Source: Posidonia oceanica (lineage: Eukaryota; Streptophyta; Magnoliopsida; Alismatales; Posidoniaceae). Taken from it: a DNA stretch of 64,000 nucleotides. Positions 10,133 to 21,565 of the stretch are shown here, piece after piece. Made by a program: the position numbers and the translations under genes. The DNA lies in assembly GCA_037176725.1 (NCBI GenBank), contig JAZBRS010000026.1, positions 59,126,501-59,190,500 on the forward strand, written 5' to 3'. The notes below the pieces were generated by a model. It was given only the letters and a program-made list of their open reading frames with translations, did not search any database and had not been told where the DNA came from. Every line of letters starts with the position of its first letter. Positions within the stretch are counted from its first letter, which is position 1.

Positions 10133-12028
10133 TGTTGACACCCCATCTTGGCAGGCTTGGACCACTTGGAGCCCTCCTGGTGATTGCTGGACTCAAACCC
10201 AAACCAAACCAAACCCTAACCTTCCTCTTTACCCTTCAAAACCAGCAAACTTGACCTAAGCCTTTACCCCTCTTCCCAAGCTCAAAACCTAGCCAAAATC
10301 CATAGGAAAACCCACCAACATCCACTTAGCAAACCTACCCAAGAACTTAGAAATTTCCAAACCTAGACCATTCCCAAAAACCCTAGAAAACCTAGGTAAA
10401 ACTCCCCTTTTTCTACACCTTAAAACCCTTCCAAAACCTCCTTGGAATCAAACCAAAACCTCAGAACCAACACTAGAAATCCTAGGCTACCCACTCACCA
10501 ATTTTCATCCCATTCCAAGACCTTTAAGACCTCCATTCACCCAAATTATCCTCTTCTCTCTCCGGGATTATCATTTTCTCTCTCCTCTCTCTCTCCAGAT
10601 TATCATCTCTCTTTTCATCCCCTTCTTGCTCCCTCTCTGGTCTGGCTGTGGACCCTCTTTGTGCTTCTATCCTTCCTCTATCTTATTCCTATTTTTACTT
10701 TATTTTTAACACTTTCCCTAATTTTCAAAGAATCCTTTTCCTTCAACCTATCTCTTTTCCTTTTATCTCCCTCTTTTTTCCATTTCTTTCCTCCTTCTCT
10801 TTTCCTTTTCCCTCTCTTGTAAAAATCCATAAAAACCCCTAAAAATCTGTAAAACCCCAAAACATAAAAGAAACAAATCAGAACGCTAAGAAAAACAATT
10901 AAAAAACATTAAACAAGCAATTAAAAACCTAAACTTAACTAAATCAAGCTAGAAGGAAAACCAAGCATGTGAGCTAAAAAATGCAAAACAAATCAAAAGA
11001 AAACACTGAAAAATCAAGAAAAAAACTAAAATGAAATCAGAACCCACCAAGAGTAAAAATCCCATCAGAAGAATTAAAAAACAAACCCTAAAAAGAAGAA
11101 TTAAAAATCAAACACTAAAACAAGTAATTAAAGAAGCAAAAGACTTAACCTAATAAACATAAGAAGAACAACATAAAAAAAATTTAATTAAAAGGAAAAG
11201 AAAAACACACTTAAAAGATTTAAAAACACCCTATCAAACCAAAAAAATCTAACTAAAAACTTCAAGAAAAATCAACAAATAAAAATCAAATATAACTCAA
11301 AAAGACTTAAGAAAAGAAAACCCTAAGAAGACTAAGACTTAAAAACCTAAAACCAATCCTGATTAATACGAAAATAAATCCTAAAAAATCCTAATCAATG
11401 TCCTAAGTATCTAACAAGGGAAACACAATTTTTAAAATGATTTAAAAAGGGTTTAACAAACATTTAATCAAGTGAAAACCAATTAAAAGCAAAACCAAAA
11501 CCCTAAAACCCTAATCAGGCCCAAAACACATTAATCAACCCAAAATGGCCATTAAAAAATTTAATTAAAATCCTAATCTACATCACAACCTTTCTAGTAT
11601 TTTTAATTTATTTTTAGTCTATTTTTCCTAATTTTATTTCCTTTCTTTTCCCTCTCTTTCTTTCTTTCTTCTCATTTTTTCTTTTCTTCTTTTTCCTTGC
11701 TGGGCCCAATTCAGCCCGTCTCTTCCTTTCTTCTTCATTTCCTTTTCTTTTTCCTTCGGCCCACAGCACAGTCCGGCCCACGCCTCTCCTTCTTCTTCCT
11801 CAACCTCCTCTGTGTTTTCCTTCCACCATCTTTCTCCTGCGAACCTTCGGCTACAGCCTTCCCTCCTCTTTCAAAATTCGAAGCCTTCCGTCATGTCGCC
11901 TACAGCAGCTCGCCGCCTCTCCTTTGTCTGAGCAGCTTTTCCGGAGCCGGTCGCCAACCATCCTCTCCGCTGCAGTAATCGCCGCTGAATTCAAATCTTC
12001 AGCGCGCCAGCAGCCAGCCTCCACCGGA

Positions 12029-12034
12029 TATAAG
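12029..12034 (+). promoter_or_regulatory. Candidate TATA box of LTR I
   Basis: TATAAG in GGATATAAGCCGCTCC, 1896 bp from the LTR start. LTR III has ATAAAAG at offset 1885 and LTR II (minus) ATAAAG at offset 1762, each followed by GCC, so the position is conserved. Transcription starting about 30 bp downstream would place U3 at about 1.9 kb. This is inferred by position; no transcript evidence exists here. Confidence 0.45.
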
Positions 12035-13469
12035 CCGCTCCTCCTCCGTTTCCATCAGTGGCAACAATCCTCACCCAGAGAGAGCAACCTTCAACTCCAG
12101 AGCAGACTCAGAGAGTAATTCCAGAGAGCGTTCCGCTTCTTTTCTTCCACCTGCAACTCCTCCCTCTTCTTCTCTGCCTCCTCCATTTCCAGAAGAGAGA
12201 GTGCCCAGAGAGAGTGGTCTGAGCGTTCATCTTGGCATCCCAGAGAGAGACCCCAATTCCCCAGCCTCCCTTCAGCAATCGCCACCCATTCCCATTCAGA
12301 AATCCGCAGCGAACCTCCCTCTCACTTCTCCAGTAAACCAAACCTGTTCCCGGCCTCCACACTCCTCCCTCTTACTTCCCCAATCTCACCCCACACCCAG
12401 CCACCTTCCTTCAGCATTTACCAGCCGTTCCACCACCTAAAACTGCTCTGAAACACCACCTGATCCCAACTGTAAACCCAACAGAACCCACTCCGCAATT
12501 CCCTCCTCCAGAACTCACAGCATCCTTCCAAACTACACCCAAACACTCACCTGCACTCCACCTTTCCAGGCCACCTGACATCAGACCTCCTCGTCCACCA
12601 CAGACCACAAACTCCACAACAAACACCTGCATCACCCACTGATCAGAAATCCGGCCGACCTGCAAACTCTTCCCATAGCCTCCAGAAAATCAATTCAACC
12701 GCCCAGAATCAATCCCTAGACCTCCAACAATCTCCCGGAAGGCACCATCCAACCTGAGGAGCAGCAGACACCCCCCCGGCCTCCGGCAGCAACTCTGAAC
12801 CCAAAAACTTCAAATCCTCCCTCCGGTCTTCGCAGCTCGTGTCCAACCATCTGGGAAGCTCCGGAGGATCGTCCTGAGGCGACTCCGGCCCTCGCGAGCA
12901 GCCGACAGCACCCGCAGCGACCGGACGGACTCCGCCGGCGACCTCTGAAGCCACCGTCGTCGGTAGGGCATCTCAGACGCGGAACCAGGTAAATTCCACT
13001 TCCCTTAGCCTCCTCTTCCTCCCCTCTTGCTTCTCCGGCCTTTAGAATAGGGTCTCCGGCTCTCCTGCGCCGAGTCAAGCTTCGGCCAGAGTCATCTTCT
13101 CCGGCGAGTCTCTCCGGTCGTCCCGCAGCTCCGTCCAGCAGAACGCAGCTCCGGTGGTTGCCTCAGGTCCGCACGGGTCTCAGGAGCGTTCTCCGGCCCT
13201 CAGAATGCAGCGTCGCAGCGTCGATCGGCCGGACGAAGCTTTTGAAGCTCTGCAGACCTCCGGCGATCGCTCCAGCTCGTTCCAGTCCGCGTCGACCTCC
13301 GCCGAGCACCGTCCGACCTCCGTCAGGACCAGGAGCAGCTCCCCCGCCGGTCTGCGCGTCCCCAAGCCCCCTGTGTCGGTGTTCATGGACGCTGGCAGCT
13401 TGCTGCTACAGTGTCCATGGCCGTCGGCGTTTTACTGTTGATTTATTTTTCCTTTAGCTTAGTTTTCTG

Positions 13470-14470
13470 GTAAATATTGCATATCTGGTCTAAGTTCTTG
13501 ATATTTTGCATTCCAGTCCTTATTTGATTTAATCTGCTGTTTTTTGAACTGAAATCATATTAAATTGCGTGAAATGTTTGTAGTTTTCTATTTTTACATT
13601 TTGATCCTTTTACTGTGCTGTTTAGTTGTAAAATTTTATGCATCAGCCCCTCTGTTTTCAATTATTGCACTTAGGTCCTGTTGTAAATCAGATCATTTAA
13701 ATGCATTAACTTTGCCTTATTAAATTGCATTCCAAGTCCTTATCATTTTCTGTTTTTGCATTTTCATCCTCTGCACTGTAGGAACTTAGGTTTTATTTTG
13801 ATTTTTGCATACTGCATTGCATATTTTGCCTTCTTGTTTTGCATTTTTGCATTTAGGTCCATTTTAAATGGACAGTAACTGTTTTCCATGCATTTTGGCT
13901 TATTGCATTGCATTTTTAACCCTGTTTTTCCCAAAAATTGCACATCAGTCCTGTCTACTGATTTCAGAGCATGTTTACCATATAAAATTGCATGTTTGAC
14001 CCCTGCATGATTCAAAAATTACACATAGGTCCTTGCATACTTTAAAAATCATGTAAAAAGACTGTTTTGCCCCTAAAGTTGCATCTTAGCTCCTATGCTT
14101 ACAAAATTGCATGTAGACCCTCCATTTGCATTCCCAGACTCCCCAGAACCCTGTTTTCTGGAAAATTTGCACGTTAGACCCTAGTTTTTTCCAAAATTAC
14201 CCTCTGATTTCCATTTGTTTTCAAGACTTCTTTCAATGCATGCCCTCTTTTCAAAGTAGTTTTCTGAACCCAATCTTTTGCAAAATAACCCTCTGCCCTC
14301 TCCTGTTTTCAAAACTCTCTCCTATGGGCCCCATCCTTTTTGAAAAATTGCATTTAGCCCCCTTCTCTTTTCAAAAATGGCATTTGAACCTCTGTTTTTC
14401 TAAAAATTCCCCTCTTGTCTTTTCTTGCCTCTTGCATGCATCCTGCATTCATTTAGCTTTGCATTTTTAG
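13470..14470 (+). repeat. Degenerate array of a TTGCAxxTAGGTCC-like word in LTR I
   Basis: T-rich DNA with roughly 20 occurrences of TTGCA followed within a few bases by TAGGTCC, TAGACCC or close variants, at 30-70 bp spacing. The same array appears in LTR III (37700-38700) and on the minus strand in LTR II (24440-25560), LTR V fragment (16080-16800) and LTR IV (54160-55560). Each word contains a YAG preceded by pyrimidines and so resembles a 3' splice site. Confidence 0.7.
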
Positions 14471-14714
14471 CATCCCTCTGCACACACTAAGCACCTTTAG
14501 CTCCCCTTCACTTGGGAGGACCTTTTGCACACCCCCAGGACCTCCTGAACACCTAGATCTGTTCTTCTCCCCTGTTCTGGCCTTCCTGCCTTGAAGCTGC
14601 GATATCTTCCGATCCGGCCGTTGGATCTTCTCAAGTAAGCTGCTCAGGCGACCGCAGCGAAGCGCCCTTCAGCATGGACCAAGCAGATCTCAGATCAGGC
14701 TCCCGGATTTCCAG

Positions 14715-15041
14715 GTATGTCCTCCTGAACTCCTACGTTGCATTCATTTGCATGCCATTTGCATAGTTTTCCTCGTTTTCGATTTCTGTCTCTTTGAGCA
14801 TGTAGAATAGGGCCTCCTCTTCTTGTCTATCAACTCAGATCTCCGTTTCGCGTTTCCCTATGTGTTTTGTGTTGGGTTTTCCCTGGATTTACCACATAAT
14901 GTGACTTTCTTCCCCCTTTTCCACGATCCGATCGCATCGCGAGCTTTGGGCAGCATGCGAGACACACCGTGGAACGGTTTAGTGGGAAATGGTCGCAAGA
15001 GAGGTGGTAATCCCCCCGTTTGCTCACTCTCCCCTTTGTAG
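14715..15041 (+). other. Intron-like segment inside LTR I (327 nt)
   Basis: It begins at CCAG/GTATGT and ends at a pyrimidine-rich CCCCTTTGTAG/GTCTTC. The same donor and acceptor context, exactly 327 nt apart, occurs in LTR III (38944-39270), in LTR II on the minus strand (24189-23863, donor AAG/GTAAGT) and in LTR IV copy 1 (52075-51749); copy 2 has 324 nt. GT/AG rules and the pyrimidine tract fit a plant intron in the untranslated leader. Splicing is inferred, and general LTR conservation could produce the same pattern. Confidence 0.45.
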
Positions 15042-15179
15042 GTCTTCACACCTACTCTGTGTGGCCCCGAACAGTGCCTGTTCTCACACATGCGCTGTTC
15101 TGCTTCTCCTTTTACTGCTTCTAATCTTTTCCTTGCATTTGCATTCGTACGGCTTTTTCCGAGGTTTTTATCTCGCAGT

Positions 15180-15400
15180 TTTTGGCACTGTTTTGCGTGC
15201 CCGCTCTCGTTTTGGCACCGTTTTGCGCGCCTGCTTTGTCTTCGCGTCGTTTTGCGCGCTCGCCCTGTTTTTGGCACAGTTTTGCATGCCGACCTTGTCT
15301 TTTTGCATCGATTTGCGTGCCGCCTTGCTTTCTCGCCCGTTTTGCGCGCCTTCTTGCTTTTTGCCTCGTTTTACGTGCTTTACGCCGTTTTCTTTTGCAT
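15180..15400 (+). repeat. About 30-bp tandem repeat in U5 of LTR I
   Basis: About seven imperfect copies of a unit containing TTTTGCGTGCC, equal to the reverse complement of the GGCACGCAAAACGGTGC unit of the minus-strand LTRs. Copies differ by up to 20-30 percent by eye. Because 30 is a multiple of three, the array opens long Phe/Cys/Ala-rich frames that are not genes. Confidence 0.85.
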
Positions 15401-16033
15401 GTCGATCGCATTGCATGGTTTTGCCGTTGTTTTGCTTTTTTTGCTTGCAGTTGCATATAGGGCTGTGATGCTTACTGCCTGGAGTTCTCACGAGCCAGGT
15501 TTCGCCCGGTTCGGAACACAGACAGCGTAGCTGAGCACTTAGACAGCACGTTCACTTCCTTGCCCTGCATCTCTCCACTTAGAGCACACTTTGAGCATTC
15601 ATTTAGGCATTCATAGGCACATAGGCATTCAATCCTGCATTTCCCTGTGTATGCGAGCGTAAGCCTAGAAAGACCCATTCTCGGGCGTGTCGGGGGTGCC
15701 TAACACCTTCCCCGCACGTAACAGGAGTCCTTGCCCTGTCTTTTGGCCCGCAATGACCGTACTGCCCTTATCCTAGGCTAGAGTCATCTCATTTGCATGT
15801 TTTTGCATTTGTTTCCTTTGCATTGCTTTGCTTTGCATTTCTTGCTTGGTTTTGCGTGTTAATTCACGCATTCCCCCCGGTTTTCCTTGTCTCCCGTTAA
15901 TAGACATGGTGGCGACTCTGATTTGTCTTATCTTTCTCTTTTCTCCTCGATTTTAAGCGTTTTCGAGTCGAGCCTCTTCCTCGGATCCAATCGCCGCTAA
16001 ATAGCGAGCCTGATTCCGATCAGGATCGCTACA

Positions 16034-18959
16034 GACTGATATGCAAATAAACATGTTTTTTGGGTTTTTCAGTAATGCAATATAGTTTTAAATGCTGATT
16101 AACTGAAATGCATGAACTATATGAGGACTGATGTGCAATTAAACTAAGTACAGGGGCTAAAATGCAATTCAGTAAGGTAAAAATGCAATTTAAATTAATG
16201 CATGCATGGTCTGTGGACTAAAATGCAAATAATGCAACCTGCAGAAGTTTTATGCATTGCAATAAGGTAAAATATGAATTTAAATGATATGTCTAACAAA
16301 CAGAGGACTGAAAAGTAATAAAAACATAATACAGGATAAAAATTACAATGTAATATGGTAAAGTATGGAATTAAATGATTTTCAACTGAATAGAGGACTT
16401 AAATGTAATAAAAATATAGTACAGAATAAAAAATGCAATACAGTATGGTAAACTTAGAATTTAAATGATTTTAACAACTAAATAGAGGACCTAAATGCAA
16501 ATATCATAAATTACAGAAGTTAAATGTAATGTAATAAGATAAAAACAAACATTTAAATGATATTAATCAACTACAGGACTTAAAAGTAAATAAAACAAGC
16601 TACCGGACTAAAAATAAATGAAACTAAAACTATTTGAACTACAGAAGGACTAAAATGTAATAAACGGAAATAACAGATATTTAATGCAATGTAATATAGT
16701 TTTAATTCAGATTTAAATGAAATTTAAACTATTGTTGGACCTAAACGTAATAAAAAAAACTTAAAAGTAACAAATGCAATGTGTGGCAAACTTCATAAGT
16801 TAAAACAAAATAAAACTGAAAACCTAAGCCTAACTGTGCAGCGGAGGAGGCGGCGGAGCGGCACGGCAGACGCGGGGCTGGCCCACGGGGGTCCGATAGA
16901 GCTCGCGGGGGCCAGCAGGCAGCGCGGCGAGGTGCAAGGCGGCGGCAGGGCGGCCTGGTGCGCGCGTGGTCGGCGTTGCATCGGCGAGCGCCACCACGGA
17001 AGGCCCCAACTCCAGTGAGCTGCTGTAGGTGGCACGGGGCACGAAATCCGAAAAAAAAATATGGGGATGAAGAAGAGAGCGAGGCGAATCTAGGGGAAGT
17101 GTTGCTTACCTGTTTCGCACACCGAGGTGGCCAGACGACCTCGTGGAAGTTCTGTGGTCTTTCTTCTCTTTGTCCGTGGCTCTCGCCGGCGATGGCCTTG
17201 CAGGTGGACTCGTGGGTGGTTCCTGGAGGTGGTGAGTGGTGGATGAAGGCCATGGAGAGGAGTTGGCCGAAGGAGGAGGGTTGTAGACTGGTTTTTGTTC
17301 TAGGTTTCCTCATTCTCTCTCCTCCCTTTCTCCTTTTATTTTCTAGGTTTCTCTCTTTTTTGTGTTTTTGTTTTCCACCTTTTTTTCCTTGGTCCCTTTC
17401 TCTCCTAGGGTTACTAGGGTTTTATATCGGTGGGGAAGCGATGAGGGCCATTGGATGAGGGTCAGATGGGATTAGGAATTGGTTTTTTTAAATGGTTTTT
17501 TTCTTTCTTTTGAATGGCACAAGGGTTTGGGTTTTAATGCATGGGTTTAGGTCTTTTTTTTTGTTTTCTCTTGAATGGCACAAGGGTTTGGGTTTTAAAC
17601 TTTTGGATTTGGTTTTGGTTGGAGCTTAGGGTTTGCATGGGATATTGGTTTGGTTTTTTTAGTGGAATTAGGGTTTTGGGTTTAGAGATGGGTTTAGGTG
17701 TGGTTTCTACCTAGGTTTTCTAGGTTTTTGTGCTTTGATTTAACCTAAGTTTTCTAGTTTTTTGTGTGAGTGATTTAACCTAAGTTTTCTAGATTTTTGT
17801 GCTTTGATTTAACCTAAGTTTTCTAGGTTCTTGTGTGAGTGATTTAACCTAAGTTTTCTAGGTTTTTTTGTGTGAGTGATCTATGGTTTATGTGTGTGGT
17901 GATTCTAGGGTTTTCCTAGGGCTTTGATTCTAAGTTTTGATGAACGGGTTTAGGTGTGGATTTCCTAGAATTTCTAGGGTTAGGTGAGTGGTTTTTTTTT
18001 TTTGTTTAGAAAAGAGTGTGATTTTAGGGTTTGGTTTGAGGGTTTGTTTTGGGGTTTATTCTGGGGTTTGGAAAGAGTTTGATTTGGAGTTTGGTTTTGG
18101 GTTTTAGGGTTTGAGGGTTTAGGGTTTAGGGTTTGAGGGTTTAGGGTTTTGGGTGTTGGGTTTTTGGTTATAAAATGCAAGAAGGAAAAGAGAGAAAGAA
18201 AGGAAGAAGGAAATAAAGAAAGAGAGGAAAGGAAGAAAAGAAATTAAAGATCAAATAACATGGGATAAGATAAAATAAAATAAAATAAAGATAAAATAGA
18301 GGGAAGAGAGGGGAATAAAGTGGGTCCATTGGAGAGCAAGAAAAGAGGAAAGAAAGAGAAGAAAAGAAGGAGAAAGAGAAGGAGGATAAGGAGGAGAGAG
18401 AAAAGAATAATCAGGAGAGAGAAAAAGGATAATCAGGAGAGAGAAGAGGATAATCAGAAGAGAAAGAAGGTGAAAGGCTTGGGTTTGGAGGGGGTTTTTT
18501 GTGTGTGTGACCTAGGGCTTCTAGAGTTTGACCTAGGGTTTAATCTAGGATTTTCTAAGGTTTTAAATGGGATTTTTGAAGGGTTTTTGGAAGGTTTAGG
18601 GTTTAGGTTTTAAAATGGGTTTTAGTTTAGGATTTGGATTGGACTTCAGGATTGTTTTACCTAGGTTTTCTAGAGTTTTTGGATGGTTTTCTAGGTTGAA
18701 GAAAGGATGGGTTCTCTTACATTTTTTTGTGTAGTTTTCGGGTTAGGTTTTTAAGAGGGTTTTGATGTGGTTTTGGTTTAAAAATGGGTGTAGTTCCAGG
18801 TTTGCTTTTGGGGTTTGATTTGGAGTTTGGTTTAGGGTTTGTGATTTTGGTTGTGAAAATGGGTGTGGGTTTAAGGTTTAGAGTTTAGGGTTTTGGGTGT
18901 TGGGTTTGAGTCCACCAGAGAAGAGCCACTAATGCAGGAGTCAAAATGGAGTGTATATA
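16034..18959 (-). repeat. Truncated LTR fragment V (minus orientation)
   Basis: The sequence resembles the inner and U3 part of LTR II (about 25440-28586): an array of AGGACTAAAATGCAAT-like words, a GC-rich block with CAG/GTAAGC (reverse complement of 17106-17114), telomere-like GGTTTAGGG runs, and a U3 end reading AAAATGGAGTGTATATA (compare AAAATGGGGTGTCAACA at LTR II). It lacks the U5 half, and its left edge abuts the end of LTR I. Either element I was inserted here or the two were joined by rearrangement. Confidence 0.7.
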
Positions 18960-21565
18960 GCGTCCAATGCGCCGGGAGTTGTAGCGGTAGCTTCGCCACC
19001 TCTGGCTCACCTACCGTCCCCTCCGCCGTCGGTACACCACTTACTACCCATCGCCTCACCTCACTACAGCCACCCACTAGCTGCCAAGGCCGAGTAACTC
19101 CCTGCCACCAAGCCATTCTCCTCCCCAGCGCGTCTCCAGCTCACCTTGCCAGTCACTGCCAATGCCGCATGATCCTCTGCCCAACCACGACTTCGGCAAC
19201 CTCCTGGCAAGCCCACACCCCTCACCTGCCATCCCACGTGTCCCCTCCACACTCACCATGACCTGCCACCACCTGCAAAGCCCTCTGCCACCTTTGCCAT
19301 TCCTGGTGGAGGATCCCATGAACCCATGAACAAAACCAGCACTTCACCTCCTTTTCCAGAGGACCACACTCATTTACCAAAAAATTAACAAGTCCCCACA
19401 GCTCCAGTGATTCCCCACGACCGCTCCCAAGCCTCCAGCAGCCTCCCTCGGCCCTCCCTCACACCTTGCGAGCCCGCTGGAGTCTGCCAGCCGTCTTCCT
19501 TTGCTCCACCGGTCGAGTTGCAAACAGCCCCGTTCAGCCTCGTTCAGGTAGGCTCTCGACTCCCCTAGCTAGTATATATGTTAGCAAACATGTTAGGATA
19601 GTGCACGCATGCACATGGCCCCTTGGTTGGCCGGAATGGCCTCGACCGCCGGTTGCAAGGAGGAGGAGGTGGGTGGAGCATTCCACCCACCCATTTTTTA
19701 TGCCTAGCATACCACCATGCTCGTCATCAGTCACTCTTGCTTCCTAGCAAGTCACCTTGGGATTTTTGGCAAGATTGGCCACTGATCTCGGCCGGGAAGC
19801 TTCCCAACTTATTGGACGTGCACCCTGGTGCATCCAACGTTGGACACTCCCTTGGGTAGCGTCCAACACCCCTGCATGCTAGCCTATTAATTTTCTTGCT
19901 TTGCTCCAGCTTCGCTGTGGTCTAAATGCTTGCATCTCTGATACATGCTTCCTTACATGCTTACATGTGCCATGGAATGTTTACTTTCATGCTTGGATCC
20001 CATTTTGGATCATTATTTCAAGCTCCATATCGGTATGCTTCTGGCCTGTGTTGGACGCTGGTGTATCCAGCGTCCTACTCCTCTATTTGCTCTCATTAAC
20101 TGCCATGCTTAAGTGCTGCTTTATTTTGAGTTGGATATTTGCCTCATGCATGCTTAGCAGTGTTTGGCCTCTATGGCACCTATCATTCTAGCTTGCAAGC
20201 CTCCTTTTAAGTTGTATGTTGATTTATGTGGGTTTTTATTCCCTTATTTCCTTGCACATGCTTCTTACTTGGTTCCATATGAAATACATGCTTGATATAA
20301 GTGGTTTGTCTTGGTCTGGCATGTCCTCAGTAGCTTGCATGCTTATTTGAGTGATTCTTTGAGCTTGGTTCTTCCTTGCAGCTTATTTTGCCTCTCTGCT
20401 GTGTTGGACGCCTGTACACCATGTGTCCAATGTTGGACGTAGGTGTACTCTGCGTCCAATGCTTCTGCTTAGCTGATTTTGCTTTAATGCTTGCATGATG
20501 TTGTCATTTCCCATGCCTACTTAATCCATGCTTGCATGTGTGTTCTCAGCCTTCTCAGCATCTGTTGTCATGTTCACCTGGCTTTTTTTATCAAGGATCT
20601 ATGCGGGTTTATTCACATCTGTGCCTCCCAGTGTGTTGGACACTGGTATTCCTTGCATCCTACATTGGACGTAGGTGCAGCTTGCGTTCAACACTCTGGA
20701 TGGGTTTCCTTCCTTGCATGCTTTGTAGATGCTAATTTTCTTGCAATTTTTACATGCCCTGTGCTTGCATGTTTAGCCCTAACCTGTTTACAGTAACTTA
20801 AATGCTTGCTTTAACATTTTATTTATCATTTGCATGCTATTTTGCTGTGTTGCTCTTTGCCCTGTGATGGACACAGACCACCCTTGCATCCAACATTGGA
20901 CGCTAAGTCTTAGGGCATCCAACACGCTGTTTTGCTTAAATACAGACCTATGCTTGTGCCTTGCTTTTAAATCATGTCTGGTTTGTTGTCTTGATTACCT
21001 TACATGATCTGCATATTAGCCATAGCCATGTTGCATTTGTATTGCATCCAAGCATCTAGAATACATGGTTTTAAGTTGCATGTTTTCTGCTATTTGCCTT
21101 CTGTCTGTGCTGGACGCCAGCTATCCCAGCGTCCAACATTGGACGCAGGTGATAGCTGCGTCCAACACTTACAGTTGGCTGAACTCTGATTTTAAGCACC
21201 GAATCCATTTTGATTGCCGCCCCTTGCATTTCGTTGGTCCCGGTACATGCCTATGACACCCATGCATGCTGTCGGGACCCCGATTTTAGTTTTACGGCTT
21301 GCATAGTGCGCTTTCCCGTGGTTTTCGCATTGGACCTGTTTTACTTGCTTCCCCTTTGCATGTCACTTGCATTGCGTGGTTTTACCGGCATTTTGCTTTA
21401 TCGCCTGCATTTGCATTAGGGCAGTGATGCTTACTGCCTGGAGTTCTTACGAACCAGAGTTCGCCTGATTCAAAACACTGGCAGTGCTGCTGAGTGCATA
21501 GACAGCATGTTTAATTTCCATACATGGCATTTAGGCACTTTAAGTAGTTAAAGCATTCATAACAT
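18960..21565 (+). repeat. LTR fragment VI (plus), a divergent LTR with hairpin modules
   Basis: The right-hand part (21257-21565) matches the U5 region of LTR I (compare 15411-15600: GATGCTTACTGCCTGGAGTT). The middle (19860-21250) is T-rich with GCATGCTT words and carries TTGGACGC...GCGTCCAA hairpins. The left part (19620-19690) has a counterpart, inverted, at about 22590-22700. The exact left boundary next to fragment V is uncertain. No gene is supported; ORFs here are short and compositionally odd. Confidence 0.6.
19805..21170 (+). repeat. Spaced TTGGACGC hairpin modules
   Basis: Modules lie near 19813, 20053, 20404, 20636, 20868 and 21111, mostly 230-245 bp apart (one gap about 350). The best are GGACGCTGG 20053-20061 with CCAGCGTCC 20067-20075 (perfect, 5-nt loop) and TTGGACGCAG 21139-21148 with CTGCGTCCAA 21156-21165 (perfect 10 bp). 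At 20433-20442 with 20450-20459 the only non-Watson-Crick pair would be a G-U pair in RNA. Modules often come as two adjacent hairpins. Confidence 0.85.

Larger units (their letters stand above)
1..16033 (+). mobile_element. Element I: 3' portion of a Tat-lineage Ty3/gypsy retrotransposon
   Basis: The stretch runs from the middle of pol, through RT, RNase H, a second RNase H and integrase, to a PMD-like ORF, a repeat-filled 3'UTR, a polypurine tract and a 5.9 kb LTR. The extra RNase H between the RT-linked RNase H and the integrase is the accepted hallmark of the Tat clade, which includes Ogre; the long LTR and long repetitive 3'UTR fit the same clade. The gag, protease, primer binding site and 5' LTR would lie left of the window. 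The pol has several disabling changes, so this copy cannot be autonomous. The next bases after the LTR are GACTG, a candidate target-site duplication that cannot be tested without the 5' end. Confidence 0.9.
10133..16033 (+). repeat. LTR of element I (5901 bp, complete 3' LTR)
   Basis: It starts TGTTGACACC just after the polypurine tract and ends GATCGCTACA, so it has TG...CA termini. The other end is fixed by comparison with the LTR at 34536-40291, which ends with the same GATCGCTACA before unrelated sequence. Internal order: C/A-rich telomere-like start, A-rich block (10860-11600), T/C-rich block with a TATA candidate, a GC-rich segment (12700-13400), a T-rich block with a repeated word (13470-14470), an intron-like segment, a 30-bp repeat array and a U5 end. 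ORFs inside it are low complexity and not credible genes. Confidence 0.9.

Noticed and set aside
16741..17458. 190-codon minus and 166-codon plus ORFs in a GC-rich block
   Set aside because: Located inside LTR fragment V at the position of the GC-rich segment of other LTRs; opposite-strand overlapping frames without motifs.
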